Assembly (NCBI RefSeq): GCF_948329515.1
Contig: NZ_CAOJCN010000002.1
Coordinates: forward strand, 247,740 to 311,739
DNA from: Cohnella rhizoplanae
GTDB taxonomy: Bacteria > Bacillota > Bacilli > Paenibacillales > Paenibacillaceae
Reading direction: 5' to 3'
Length of the DNA stretch: 64,000 nt
Made by a program: the position numbers and the translations under genes. Positions 24,893 through 32,789 of the stretch are shown here, piece by piece. The notes beneath the pieces are model-generated. The model searched no databases and was not told the origin of the DNA. It saw nothing but the letters and a program-made list of their open reading frames with translations. The stretch's first letter is position 1. Each line of letters opens with the position of its first letter.

Positions 24893-25729
24893 ATGGCTTC
24901 CCAGGTTAAAGAAAGACGCGTATTGCCTGGATTCCGGATTACGTTAGGCTATTCCATTCTGTACTTGAGCTTGATCGTGTTGATCCCGCTGGCCGCCTTG
25001 GTCGTGAAGACGTCCGGTCTCACGCTGCCGCAGTTCTGGCATACCGTGACGAGCGAGCGGGTGCTTGCCTCGTACAGGGTCAGCTTGCTCACCGCGCTGT
25101 TCGCCGCGCTGGTCAATGTCGTGTTCGGCCTGCTCGTGGCCTGGGTGCTGGTACGCTATCGTTTCCCGGGTAAAAAAATCGTCGACGGCCTCATCGATAT
25201 GCCCTTCGCGCTGCCGACCGCGGTAGCGGGCATCGCGCTCACGTCGATCTACGCGCCCAACGGCTGGATCGGTTCGCTGCTGGATCCGCTCGGCATCAAG
25301 GTCGCGTATACGCCGCTCGGCATCACGGTGGCGCTCGTCTTCATCGGCCTGCCGTTCGTCGTGCGGACGGTACAGCCGGTGCTCCACGAGCTGGAGAACG
25401 ACATGGAGGAGGCGGCCGCTCTCCTTGGCGCGCACCGCTGGCGGACGTTCCGCAAGGTGCTGCTGCCCGATCTGATCCCGCCGCTCATCACCGGCTTCGC
25501 GCTGGCCTTCTCCCGAGGGATCGGCGAGTACGGCTCGGTCGTCTTCATCTCCGGCAACATGCCGATGAAAACCGAGATTACGCCGCTGCTCATCATCACG
25601 AAGCTCGAACAGTTCGAATACAGCCAGGCGACGGCGATCGCGCTGGTGCTGCTGATCATCTCGTTCGCGCTCCTGCTGCTCATCAATACGCTGCAACGGT
25701 GGACCAACCGCCGTTTGCGTACGAGTTAA
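24893..25729 (+). CDS. cysT: Sulfate ABC transporter permease CysT
   Basis: A 278-residue permease with six membrane segments and the cytoplasmic EAA loop ([29 protein letters not shown]) that docks the ATPase. The region [23 protein letters not shown] is characteristic of the CysT/CysU subunit. It forms the channel together with CysW. An AGGAAGGA site lies upstream. It sits 36 bases after the binding-protein gene and 12 bases before cysW in a tight operon. Confidence 0.93.
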   Translation: MASQVKERRVLPGFRITLGYSILYLSLIVLIPLAALVVKTSGLTLPQFWHTVTSERVLASYRVSLLTALFAALVNVVFGLLVAWVLVRYRFPGKKIVDGLIDMPFALPTAVAGIALTSIYAPNGWIGSLLDPLGIKVAYTPLGITVALVFIGLPFVVRTVQPVLHELENDMEEAAALLGAHRWRTFRKVLLPDLIPPLITGFALAFSRGIGEYGSVVFISGNMPMKTEITPLLIITKLEQFEYSQATAIALVLLIISFALLLLINTLQRWTNRRLRTS

Positions 25730-25741
25730 GGGGGGATCGCG

Positions 25742-26626
25742 ATGTCAGGAACCGTACCGATTGCTGCCGTATCTCCTAAGCCGCAGCCTGCGGACGTCCG
25801 TCCCAAGCATCTGAACGAATCGCGCGGCGTCCGCATTCTGCTGATCTCGATTGCGCTCATCTTCGTCGGACTCGTCGTCGTGCTGCCCATGCTCACGGTC
25901 ATCGTTCAGGCGTTCCGCAAAGGCTGGGAGACTTACGCCGATGCGATCTCCGACCCAGACGCCATCTCGGCGCTGAGACTGACGCTCACCGTCGCGCTCG
26001 TCGCCGTGCCGCTCAACACGCTGTTCGGAGCGGCGGCGGCTTGGGCGATCACGAAGTTCACGTTTCGCGGCAAAAACCTCCTCATCACGCTGATCGACCT
26101 GCCGTTCGCCGTATCGCCGGTCATCTCGGGCATGGTGTACATCCTGCTCTTCGGCGCGCAGGGGCTCATCGGTCCTTGGATGATGGAGCACGATTACAAG
26201 GTCGTGTTCGCGACGCCCGGCATCATCCTGGCGACGATGTTCGTCACCTTCCCGTTCGTCGCGCGCGAGTTGATCCCGCTCATGGAGACGCAGGGCGTGC
26301 AGGACGAGGAAGCTGCGGTCAGCCTGGGCGCCAAGGGCTGGCGGGTGTTCTTCAAGGTCACCTTGCCGAATATCAAGTGGGGCTTGCTGTACGGCGTCAT
26401 TCTGTGCAATGCGCGGGCCATGGGCGAATTCGGCGCCGTATCGGTCGTCTCCGGCCATATCCGCGGCGAGACGAACACGCTGCCGCTGCATATCGAGATC
26501 CTGTACAACGAGTACCAATACACCGCGTCCTTCGCCGTCGCGTCGCTGCTCATGCTGCTGGCCATCATTACGCTGGTCGTCAAAGGAATCATCGAGCACA
26601 AGATGGCGACCAGCCGCACGCACTGA
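25742..26626 (+). CDS. cysW: Sulfate ABC transporter permease CysW
   Basis: A 294-residue permease, partner of CysT. After a hydrophilic N-terminus of about 30 residues, six membrane segments are seen. The [18 protein letters not shown] stretch and the EAA-type loop ([26 protein letters not shown]) are typical of CysW, as is [19 protein letters not shown] near the C-terminus. RBS AAGGGGGGA lies just before the ATG at 25742. The short YezD-like gene follows after about 130 bases. Confidence 0.93.
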   Translation: MSGTVPIAAVSPKPQPADVRPKHLNESRGVRILLISIALIFVGLVVVLPMLTVIVQAFRKGWETYADAISDPDAISALRLTLTVALVAVPLNTLFGAAAAWAITKFTFRGKNLLITLIDLPFAVSPVISGMVYILLFGAQGLIGPWMMEHDYKVVFATPGIILATMFVTFPFVARELIPLMETQGVQDEEAAVSLGAKGWRVFFKVTLPNIKWGLLYGVILCNARAMGEFGAVSVVSGHIRGETNTLPLHIEILYNEYQYTASFAVASLLMLLAIITLVVKGIIEHKMATSRTH

Positions 26627-26753
26627 GCCGGGTCGGTTGGCGGCTGCGGAGAGGCGAATGGCGTCGGAACGACAAGGTAGGATGCGAAGGCAGCCTATCG
26701 TATAAAGGATTTTCCAGTCATCTATTGCGTAAACACGAAGAGGAGGCGTCCAT

Positions 26754-26957
26754 ATGGCAAAAGCGTTGGAGTTGAATGAAAGCTGGATTCAGCGCATTAC
26801 GGAAGCCGTGGAAGGGCTGCAATACGGCAACGTGCAAATTGTGGTGCACGACGGACGCATCGTGCAGATCGAGCGCACCGAGCGACGCCGCTTCGACGAA
26901 GTAACGGAGCGCCGCGGCGCGCGCGATGTGCCGCAGGGCGGAACGGCCGCGAAGTAG
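26754..26957 (+). CDS. YezD-like small protein (DUF2292)
   Basis: A 67-residue protein whose middle reads IQRITEAVEGLQYGNVQIVVHDGRIVQIERTERRR, which fits the DUF2292/YezD family. These small proteins of unknown function are frequently encoded beside sulfate or methionine genes in Firmicutes; their conserved core is the GxVxIxxHDGxIVQIE pattern. A strong GAGGAGG site precedes the ATG at 26754. It is the last gene of the sulfate operon. A role in sulfur assimilation is suggested only by context. Confidence 0.8.
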   Translation: MAKALELNESWIQRITEAVEGLQYGNVQIVVHDGRIVQIERTERRRFDEVTERRGARDVPQGGTAAK

Positions 26958-26976
26958 CGGCGTGACGGCGGCGAGG

Positions 26977-27159
26977 TTCGGGGCAGGCGAGCGAAGCCCC
27001 GAATGGCGAGCCGAGGCTGTATCGATTGCACCCAGGTGCCTCCGGAGAGGCGCTGGCACACCGATCAAGCAAGCGGGACGATTGCAGAGCAAACCTCTGC
27101 TTTCGTCCCGCTTGTCGTTTGTTACCCACGGCTGCGCCGATTAGCGGCAGCCGTGGGTA
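26977..27159 (+). ncRNA. Hairpin-rich region downstream of the sulfate operon
   Basis: Five stem-loops follow one another: TTCGGGGC/GCCCCGAA (26977-27003), GCACC/GGTGC (27028-27039), GCCTC/GAGGC (27038-27051), a long one with arms AAGCGGGACGA/TCGTCCCGCTT and inner GCAGAG/CTCTGC (27071-27113), and TACCCACGGCTGC/GCAGCCGTGGGTA (27123-27159, 13 perfect pairs). The long hairpin is followed by GTCGTTTGTT, so it may end the sulfate operon, but a simple terminator would not need the others. It matches no riboswitch signature I know. It could be a structured RNA or a stack of RNA-stabilising hairpins. Confidence 0.45.
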
Positions 27160-27331
27160 CTCGTTTATTCGGACGGTTCGCAAGCGCGAAGCGGGACGCG
27201 GTGCCGCCGTGCCCCGTGCGCCTTTCGCCGACCGGGCCGAAGGACAGGGGGCATTAAGTTCAGCAACGAAGCCGGATTTCTGTAGATTTTCCCCCTCGAC
27301 GGCATGGAAGCAAGGCGGCGACTTCTGAATA
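27160..27331. other. Intergenic stretch without recognised genes
   Basis: Short open frames here have no ribosome binding site and no recognisable product. The segment leads into the regulatory region of the sugar transporter operon. Confidence 0.5.
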
Positions 27332-27346
27332 ATGTACGGCGTACAT
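27332..27346 (+). promoter_or_regulatory. Perfect palindrome upstream of the sugar ABC operon
   Basis: ATGTAC-GGC-GTACAT is a perfect 6+3+6 dyad directly before the cre-like site. It is a candidate operator for a regulator of the transporter operon. Confidence 0.4.
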
Positions 27347-27350
27347 CGTA

Positions 27351-27366
27351 ATGTAAGCGGTTACTG
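27351..27366 (+). promoter_or_regulatory. Catabolite-responsive element (cre-like) site
   Basis: ATGTAAGCGGTTACTG differs at one core position from the TGTAARCGNTTWCA consensus bound by CcpA. A GATAAT box lies at 27384-27389, 17 bases after the TTACTG end of the site, so CcpA bound here would block initiation. A LacI-family local regulator could use a similar sequence. Confidence 0.6.
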
Positions 27367-27487
27367 ATCCGCCTGTCGACAGAGATAATGGTGAAGCACA
27401 GAGGCGATGCGATTGCGATCCGGCGGCGGCGCCGGCGCAAGCCCCGTCTCTCCATCATCCGTCAACCGAGAGGGGATCTTAAAAGAC

Positions 27488-28858
27488 ATGAAAAAAACCA
27501 AAGTGTATACGACGGCGACCACGCTCGTTCTTGCAAGCGCAATCGGACTGACCGGCTGCGGCGGCAACAACAACGGGAACGCGAACAACGCGGCTTCCGG
27601 CTCCGCTTCGGGCGACGCTCCCGCCAGCGCATCGAGCACGGCCTCCAGCGCGGCTTCGAGCGCAGCGCCTGCGGCCAGCGGCAAGAAGATCGAGATCACC
27701 TTCTGGAATACGTACAATCAGACGTCGACCGAGACGAAGCAGCTGCAGGAAGTTGTCATTCCGGCGTTCGAGAAAGCGCATCCAAACATCAAGGTCAAAA
27801 ACGTGCCGATGCCGACGGAAAGCTTCAATCAGAAGCTGCTCGTATCCGCCGCCGGCGCGCAGCTGCCGGACGCGGCCCGGATCGACATCGTCATGACGCC
27901 GCAGCTGGCCAAGCTCGGCACGCTCGTCGAGCAGGACGGACTGGACGGCTTTGACGAGCTGAAGAGCAAGGTTTTCCCGGGCCCGCTGTCCACGAACGTT
28001 TACAAAGGCAAGACGTACGGCATTCCGCTCGATACGAATACGAAGGTTCTGCTGTATAACCCGGATATGCTGAGCAAGGCGGGCATCGAGGCGCCGCCGA
28101 AAACGATGGACGAGTTCGTGGATGCGCTCGGCAAGCTGTCCGGCGGCAAAGGCAGCAGCGCGACGTTCGGCTACCAGTTCGGCGTCGACCTGTGGTGGCT
28201 CGGTCCATGGGTGTGGAGCAACGGCGGCCAGATTCTGAACGAAGACCTGACGAAGGCGACCGGCTACATGAACGGCGAGAAAACCGTCGCCGCGATCGAG
28301 AAGCTGGCGCAGCTCGGCAAGGAAGGCAAGGTAACCGGCTTCCACAACGGCGATCTGGGCGGTACCGACGGTCTCGCCAAGGGCAAGTATGCGATGATCG
28401 ACGACGGTCCCTGGGCCTTCGACGTGCTGAAGAAACAGTATCCGAACTTCAAGTTCGAAGCGGCCCCGTATCCGGCCGGCGAAGGCGGCTCGATCGGCGT
28501 AGTCGGCGGCGAAAACTTCGTTATGTTTAATACGTCCGATGCCGATCATCAGGCGGCTGCCTATGAATTCGAGAAGTTCATGCTCTCCGACGAAGCGCAG
28601 GTGGCCATGGCGAAGGTCGGTCAGATGCCGGTCGTCGCAAGCCTGGCGGACAACCCGGATATCAAGGCGATCACATACTTCGCGCCTTTCCTGGAGCAGC
28701 TGAAAACGGCGCAGGGCCGTCCGTCCACGCCGGCTTACTCGCAGATCGACAAGTTCTTCTCCGACGCCGTGTCCAAGGTGATGCTGGGCAAGTCGACGAC
28801 ACAGGAAGCGCTTGACGAAGCGGCGAAGCAGTCCGACGCCGTCCTCGCGCAGCCTTAA
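27488..28858 (+). CDS. Carbohydrate ABC transporter substrate-binding lipoprotein
   Basis: A 456-residue family-1 extracellular solute-binding protein. The signal ends in GLTGCG, giving a lipid-anchored Cys near residue 24, followed by an Ala/Ser/Gly-rich linker. The binding domain opens with ITFWNTYNQT and contains the YGIPLDTNTKVLLYN segment and a YAMIDDGPWAF stretch of the MalE/UgpB group. The ATG at 27488 follows GAGAGGGGA. It heads an operon with two permeases. Context with a GH66 enzyme suggests gluco-oligosaccharides as substrate, but the specificity is inferred. No ATPase gene is present; a shared MsmX-type ATPase elsewhere is the usual answer in Bacilli. Confidence 0.88.
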   Translation: MKKTKVYTTATTLVLASAIGLTGCGGNNNGNANNAASGSASGDAPASASSTASSAASSAAPAASGKKIEITFWNTYNQTSTETKQLQEVVIPAFEKAHPNIKVKNVPMPTESFNQKLLVSAAGAQLPDAARIDIVMTPQLAKLGTLVEQDGLDGFDELKSKVFPGPLSTNVYKGKTYGIPLDTNTKVLLYNPDMLSKAGIEAPPKTMDEFVDALGKLSGGKGSSATFGYQFGVDLWWLGPWVWSNGGQILNEDLTKATGYMNGEKTVAAIEKLAQLGKEGKVTGFHNGDLGGTDGLAKGKYAMIDDGPWAFDVLKKQYPNFKFEAAPYPAGEGGSIGVVGGENFVMFNTSDADHQAAAYEFEKFMLSDEAQVAMAKVGQMPVVASLADNPDIKAITYFAPFLEQLKTAQGRPSTPAYSQIDKFFSDAVSKVMLGKSTTQEALDEAAKQSDAVLAQP

Positions 28859-28949
28859 CAGAGCCCGCTGACCACGTGCACATCATCCCAAGCGCTGTTC
28901 ATGGTGCGCGGGGTGATGTGTCTTCATTTCGCAAAGGAGGGGTCGTCGC

Positions 28950-29885
28950 TTGCAAAATTCGCTAGGTTTGGAGTCCAATGCCGCCGTCGGGAAACCCAAA
29001 AGGAGAGGCTGGCTCCGCCGGCATTACGGCATCTACCTGTTCGCCCTGCCGGCGATCGTCCTGTTCCTGACCTTCTCGGTCTACCCGATCATCTATTCGT
29101 TCATCAGGAGCTTCTCAGACTGGCAGCTGATCGGCGCCAGCCCGTTCGTCGGCCTGCGCAACTACCGTACGGTCCTCGCCGATCCGAACGTGGGCATCGC
29201 GTTCAAGAACGCGCTGCTCAACTTCGTCGTCTCGATCCCGATCCAGGTCGTGTTCGGCCTGCTGCTGGCCATCGTGCTGGACCGTCCGATCCGGGGCCGC
29301 GGCTTTTTCAGGGCGCTGTTCTACATCCCGGTGCTCGTCACCTGGATCGTCGTTATTCAGATCTACTTGTACATGTTCAACAAGGATTACGGTCTCATCA
29401 ATTACCTGCTGCTCAAGACGCATCTCATCAGCGAAGGCATCGACTGGCTGGGCAGTCCGACCCGCACGCTCGTCTCCGTGTTCGCGATGGGGGGCTGGAA
29501 GGGCATCGGCTGGGCCATGCTCATTTTTCTGGCGGGGCTCCAGTCCATTCCGACCGATCTGTACGAGGCGTCCGGCCTCGACGGGGCCAGCAAGTGGCAG
29601 CAATTCCGGTACATTACGATCCCGGGACTGCGCAATACGACCGTGTTCGTTATCGTGCTGCTATCGATCGGCGCTTTCAACGTATTCGATCAAGTATTCC
29701 TGCTGTTCACCGGCGCCGCGCCGTCCGATTACGACGTGCCGCTCAGCATGATTTACAACAAGGCGTTCAGCGAGCTCAACTTCGGCTATTCGGCTGCGCT
29801 CTCCTACATTATGGCGGCCGTCATCATCATGATCAGCGTCATTCAGTTCAAGGTGCTCCCCAAAAACAGCGGAACGGAGGGTTAA
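28950..29885 (+). CDS. Carbohydrate ABC transporter permease (MalF/UgpA type)
   Basis: A 311-residue permease with six membrane segments after a basic N-terminus (KPKRRGWLRRHYG). The loop DLYEASGLDGASKWQQFRYITIPGL is the EAA motif that contacts the ATPase. The start is a TTG at 28950, nine bases after AAAGGAGGGG. It is four bases upstream of the next permease gene. These two form the channel for the sugar taken up by the lipoprotein at 27488. Confidence 0.9.
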   Translation: MQNSLGLESNAAVGKPKRRGWLRRHYGIYLFALPAIVLFLTFSVYPIIYSFIRSFSDWQLIGASPFVGLRNYRTVLADPNVGIAFKNALLNFVVSIPIQVVFGLLLAIVLDRPIRGRGFFRALFYIPVLVTWIVVIQIYLYMFNKDYGLINYLLLKTHLISEGIDWLGSPTRTLVSVFAMGGWKGIGWAMLIFLAGLQSIPTDLYEASGLDGASKWQQFRYITIPGLRNTTVFVIVLLSIGAFNVFDQVFLLFTGAAPSDYDVPLSMIYNKAFSELNFGYSAALSYIMAAVIIMISVIQFKVLPKNSGTEG

Positions 29886-29888
29886 GCC

Positions 29889-30728
29889 ATGGGTCTTCGA
29901 AAACGGAATTTCATCATGAAAGCCCTTCGTTACTTCGTTCTGATCGGTTTTGCCGTCATTACCATCCTGCCGTTCTGGAACATGATCGTCGTCTCGCTCA
30001 AGCCGTTCCAGTTCGCCATGTCCTATCCGCCGCAGCTTCTGCCGTCCGACCTGACATTCGCCAATTACAAGGAAGCCTGGACGAGCGGCAACTTCGGCCA
30101 TTATTTTAAAAACAGCTTTCTGATCTCGATCGCGGCTACTGTTGGAGGCACGCTGGTCGCCTGCATGCTGGCGTTCGCCTTGTCGCGCTACCGCTTTCCG
30201 GGCCGCAAGATGATATTCGGCATGTTCATCGGCACGATGATGATTCCGGGCATCACGTTTATCATCCCGCAGTATTTGCTGCTGAAAAACCTTCATCTGT
30301 TGAACACCTATAGCGGATTGACGCTGCTCTACATCGCGGGAGCCATTCCTTTCCACATGTTCCTGTACAAAGGGTTCTTCGACGACATCCCGAAGGAGCT
30401 GGAGGAGGCGGTCGTCATCGACGGCGGCAACCGCTGGACCTTCTTCAGCCGGGTGGCGATCCATATCTCCCTGCCGGCCGTCGCCACGTCGGTCATCATG
30501 CTGTTCAACGGCAACTGGGGCGAGTTCCTCGGCGCGCTGACCTTCATGAGCGATCCGGAAAAGTGGACGCTGCCGGTCGCCATCCGGATGCTGCAGGGCA
30601 CGCATACGACGGAGTACGGACTCGTCTTCGCCGCGTCGATTATTTCCATGCTGCCGATCATCGCTTTGTTCCTGACGTTCCAGCGCTTCATCATCAAAGG
30701 AATCGCGGCAGGCGCAGTCAAGGGCTGA
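29889..30728 (+). CDS. Carbohydrate ABC transporter permease (MalG/UgpE type)
   Basis: A 279-residue permease with six membrane segments. The EAA loop reads DDIPKELEEAVVIDGGNRWTFFSR, though the second part of the loop is slightly altered compared with the usual LPLxxP. The C-terminus ends in RFIIKGIAAGAVKG, which is the classic end of MalG-type permeases. The ATG at 29889 has a GGAGGG site. It is the last gene of the transporter operon, with a terminator 36 bases later. Confidence 0.9.
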   Translation: MGLRKRNFIMKALRYFVLIGFAVITILPFWNMIVVSLKPFQFAMSYPPQLLPSDLTFANYKEAWTSGNFGHYFKNSFLISIAATVGGTLVACMLAFALSRYRFPGRKMIFGMFIGTMMIPGITFIIPQYLLLKNLHLLNTYSGLTLLYIAGAIPFHMFLYKGFFDDIPKELEEAVVIDGGNRWTFFSRVAIHISLPAVATSVIMLFNGNWGEFLGALTFMSDPEKWTLPVAIRMLQGTHTTEYGLVFAASIISMLPIIALFLTFQRFIIKGIAAGAVKG

Positions 30729-30763
30729 GTCAAGCCCGCGCGACGGACCGAACGCGAGAGAAG

Positions 30764-30799
30764 CCTTCCGACCGGATGCTGCCGGGCGGGAGGTTTTTT
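30764..30799 (+). terminator. Intrinsic terminator after the sugar permease genes
   Basis: CCTTCCGACCGG and CCGGGCGGGAGG form a stem with loop ATGCTG, followed by TTTTTT. Confidence 0.82.
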
Positions 30800-30877
30800 A
30801 TTGCATGCCGCTGGATCTCTGCGCCGAGACGCGCACGCGATGGTGAACTATTTTCCGATTTCGGAATTTATTCAACC

Positions 30878-30906
30878 TTCATTCGCCGCGTGGAAAGGTT
30901 TACAAT
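30878..30906 (+). promoter_or_regulatory. Promoter candidate for the sensor kinase operon
   Basis: TACAAT (30901-30906) is a good -10 box; TTCATT (30878-30883) is a weak -35 box at 17-base spacing. The start of transcription would fall near 30912, which argues for translation starting at the TTG at 30945 and not at the ATG at 30912. Confidence 0.5.
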
Positions 30907-30944
30907 GAGGAATGAAAGGGCTTCAGAAAGCAGGTGACGGCGTC

Positions 30945-32789
30945 TTGTTCCGTTTCAAAATCGCGAATCGCATCGCAACGCGGCTGGTCGCGGTGCTGCT
31001 TGCCGTCATCATCCTGCCGACGTTCTTCCTCGGTGTCTTTTTTTACCGGACGTCCTCCGCCATCGTTAAAGAGAACGTCAGGCAATCCTCGATCCAGGTC
31101 GCGCAGCAGGCGGCCGATTCGCTCTCGAACATCCTCAATGTCGGCAGCGATACGTCGGACCTGGTGTACAGCCAGGTGGCCATTCAGGAAAAAGTGATGC
31201 AGGAGACGCCCAAGACGCCGGACAACGTCAAGGTGGATAACAAAACGTACATCAATAATTATTTAAATACGATCATCTATGCCAGTTCCTTCGTCAAGAT
31301 CATCTACATTTTGGAGGCGGAGGGGACGAGCTGGGGGAGCGGCATTTTTAATCAGGCCAAGGTCGACCGCTATGACATCCGAAGCTTCGGCTGGATCCGG
31401 GAAGCGGAGCGGCTGGACGGCAGGCTGGCTTGGACGACCTTGCAGAACGACAAGTTCAGCGGCGCAGGCGACAATACGGCGCTCGTTATCCCGGCCGCTC
31501 GCGTGCTCAAGGACTTCGGGACGATGCGCAACATCGGCTACGTCGTCATCAATATCGACGGCGAGGCCGTGCTCGACAAGATCAGCCAGATCCGGCTCGG
31601 CAAGACGGGCCGCTTCTTCGTCACGGACCAGCAGGGGCGGGTGATGATCGATAGCAACCGGGAAGCGATCGGCAACCCCGTGGAGATCGGCGCGCTCGGC
31701 GAGGCGCTGGCGCAGCCGGATCAGGAATTCGAATACGCGCAGGCCGGCACCCGTTACTACGGCGTCAAGCAGCCATTGTCCAACGGCTGGCGGATCGTCG
31801 GCGTCGTTCCGCTGAAGGAGGTGACCGGGCAGCTGGAATCGCTGCAGCGGTCCGTCTTCGTCTGGAGCTGCGGCTTCGGCCTGTTGGCGATGGTCATCGG
31901 CTTGTTTTTCGCCCGGCGCATTACGAACCCGATCGGCCGGCTGACGGCGCATATGAAGCGCGTCGGCGAAGGCGATTTATCGGCCAGAACGGCGATCCGG
32001 TCGAGCGACGAGATCGGGCAGATGAGCAACCAGTTCAACCGGATGCTCGGCAGGCTCGACCGGCTAATGAGCCAGGTCCGCGAGGAGCAGCAGAAAAAGC
32101 AGCGGGCCGAGATGCGCGCGGTCATGCACCGGATCCATCCGCATTTCATGTTCAACACGCTCAGCACGATCAAGTGGCTCATCAAGCTGGGCGACAACGA
32201 TCGCGCTTACGAGGGACTGTCGGCGTTTACCAGCCTGCTCGAGGCTAATATGGGCAAGAAAGGCCATATGGTCAAGCTTGAAGAGGAAATCGGGATCATC
32301 ACGAAATTCCTCGCGATTCTCGAGCTGCGCTACAGTCTTGCGTTCAAGCTGGAGCTTCGGATCGAACCGGGCGTCGCGGACTTTGAGATCCCGCGCATGC
32401 TGATCCAGCCGCTCGTCGAGAACGCCGTATTCCACGGCTTTGTATCCAAGAATCGCGGCGGCACGATCCGCATCGAAGCGGAGGATGCAGGCGCGTGCAT
32501 CGCGATCCGGATTACGGACGACGGCTGCGGCATGTCCCCTGCGCAGCTCGCCCAAGTGACGATGCCCGCCGCGCCGGACAACAACGGCACCGAGACGGGT
32601 ATCGGTCTGCGGCATGTGCGAGAGTGCATCGAGCTGTATTATCCGCCGGGCTCGAGAATGGTCATTCAGAGCGTCGAGGGTCAGGGGACCGTCATAGCCG
32701 TCACCCTCAACAAACCACAACAGCAGGATACGGAACAGCAGGCGGAAGGGGAGGCGGCAGCGGATGTTGAACGTGATGATCGTCGATGA
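30945..32789 (+). CDS. YesM/LytS-type sensor histidine kinase
   Basis: A 614-residue membrane kinase. It has a first helix (about residues 12-32), an extracellular Cache-like sensor region to about 285 (with TGRFFVTDQQGRVMIDS), a second helix, a HAMP domain (RRITNPIGRLTAHMKRVGEGDLSAR, in two pieces), then a His_kinase domain with phospho-accepting His398 in HRIHPHFMFNTLS, and a HATPase_c with LIQPLVENAVFHG and DDGCGM and GIGLRHV boxes. The TTG at 30945 follows AGGTGA and fits the promoter; an ATG at 30912 is nearly at the predicted transcript start. The gene overlaps the response regulator gene by 26 bases. By position it senses the locus substrate, perhaps with the lipoprotein at 34295. Confidence 0.88.
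   Translation: MFRFKIANRIATRLVAVLLAVIILPTFFLGVFFYRTSSAIVKENVRQSSIQVAQQAADSLSNILNVGSDTSDLVYSQVAIQEKVMQETPKTPDNVKVDNKTYINNYLNTIIYASSFVKIIYILEAEGTSWGSGIFNQAKVDRYDIRSFGWIREAERLDGRLAWTTLQNDKFSGAGDNTALVIPAARVLKDFGTMRNIGYVVINIDGEAVLDKISQIRLGKTGRFFVTDQQGRVMIDSNREAIGNPVEIGALGEALAQPDQEFEYAQAGTRYYGVKQPLSNGWRIVGVVPLKEVTGQLESLQRSVFVWSCGFGLLAMVIGLFFARRITNPIGRLTAHMKRVGEGDLSARTAIRSSDEIGQMSNQFNRMLGRLDRLMSQVREEQQKKQRAEMRAVMHRIHPHFMFNTLSTIKWLIKLGDNDRAYEGLSAFTSLLEANMGKKGHMVKLEEEIGIITKFLAILELRYSLAFKLELRIEPGVADFEIPRMLIQPLVENAVFHGFVSKNRGGTIRIEAEDAGACIAIRITDDGCGMSPAQLAQVTMPAAPDNNGTETGIGLRHVRECIELYYPPGSRMVIQSVEGQGTVIAVTLNKPQQQDTEQQAEGEAAADVERDDRR

Noticed and set aside
26958..27160. T-box, SAM or cobalamin riboswitch after the sulfate operon
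   Set aside because: The sequence lacks the T-box GGTGG-ACCGCG block, the SAM-I core and the B12 box; hairpins alone do not identify a class.
27003..27328. Several overlapping rightward frames (84-100 codons) in the hairpin region
   Set aside because: They overlap one another and the stem-loops, have no ribosome binding sites and no similarity to known proteins.
30912..30944. ATG at 30912 as the kinase start
   Set aside because: It lies at the predicted transcript start and has GAGG only one base away; the TTG at 30945 has a properly spaced AGGTGA site.
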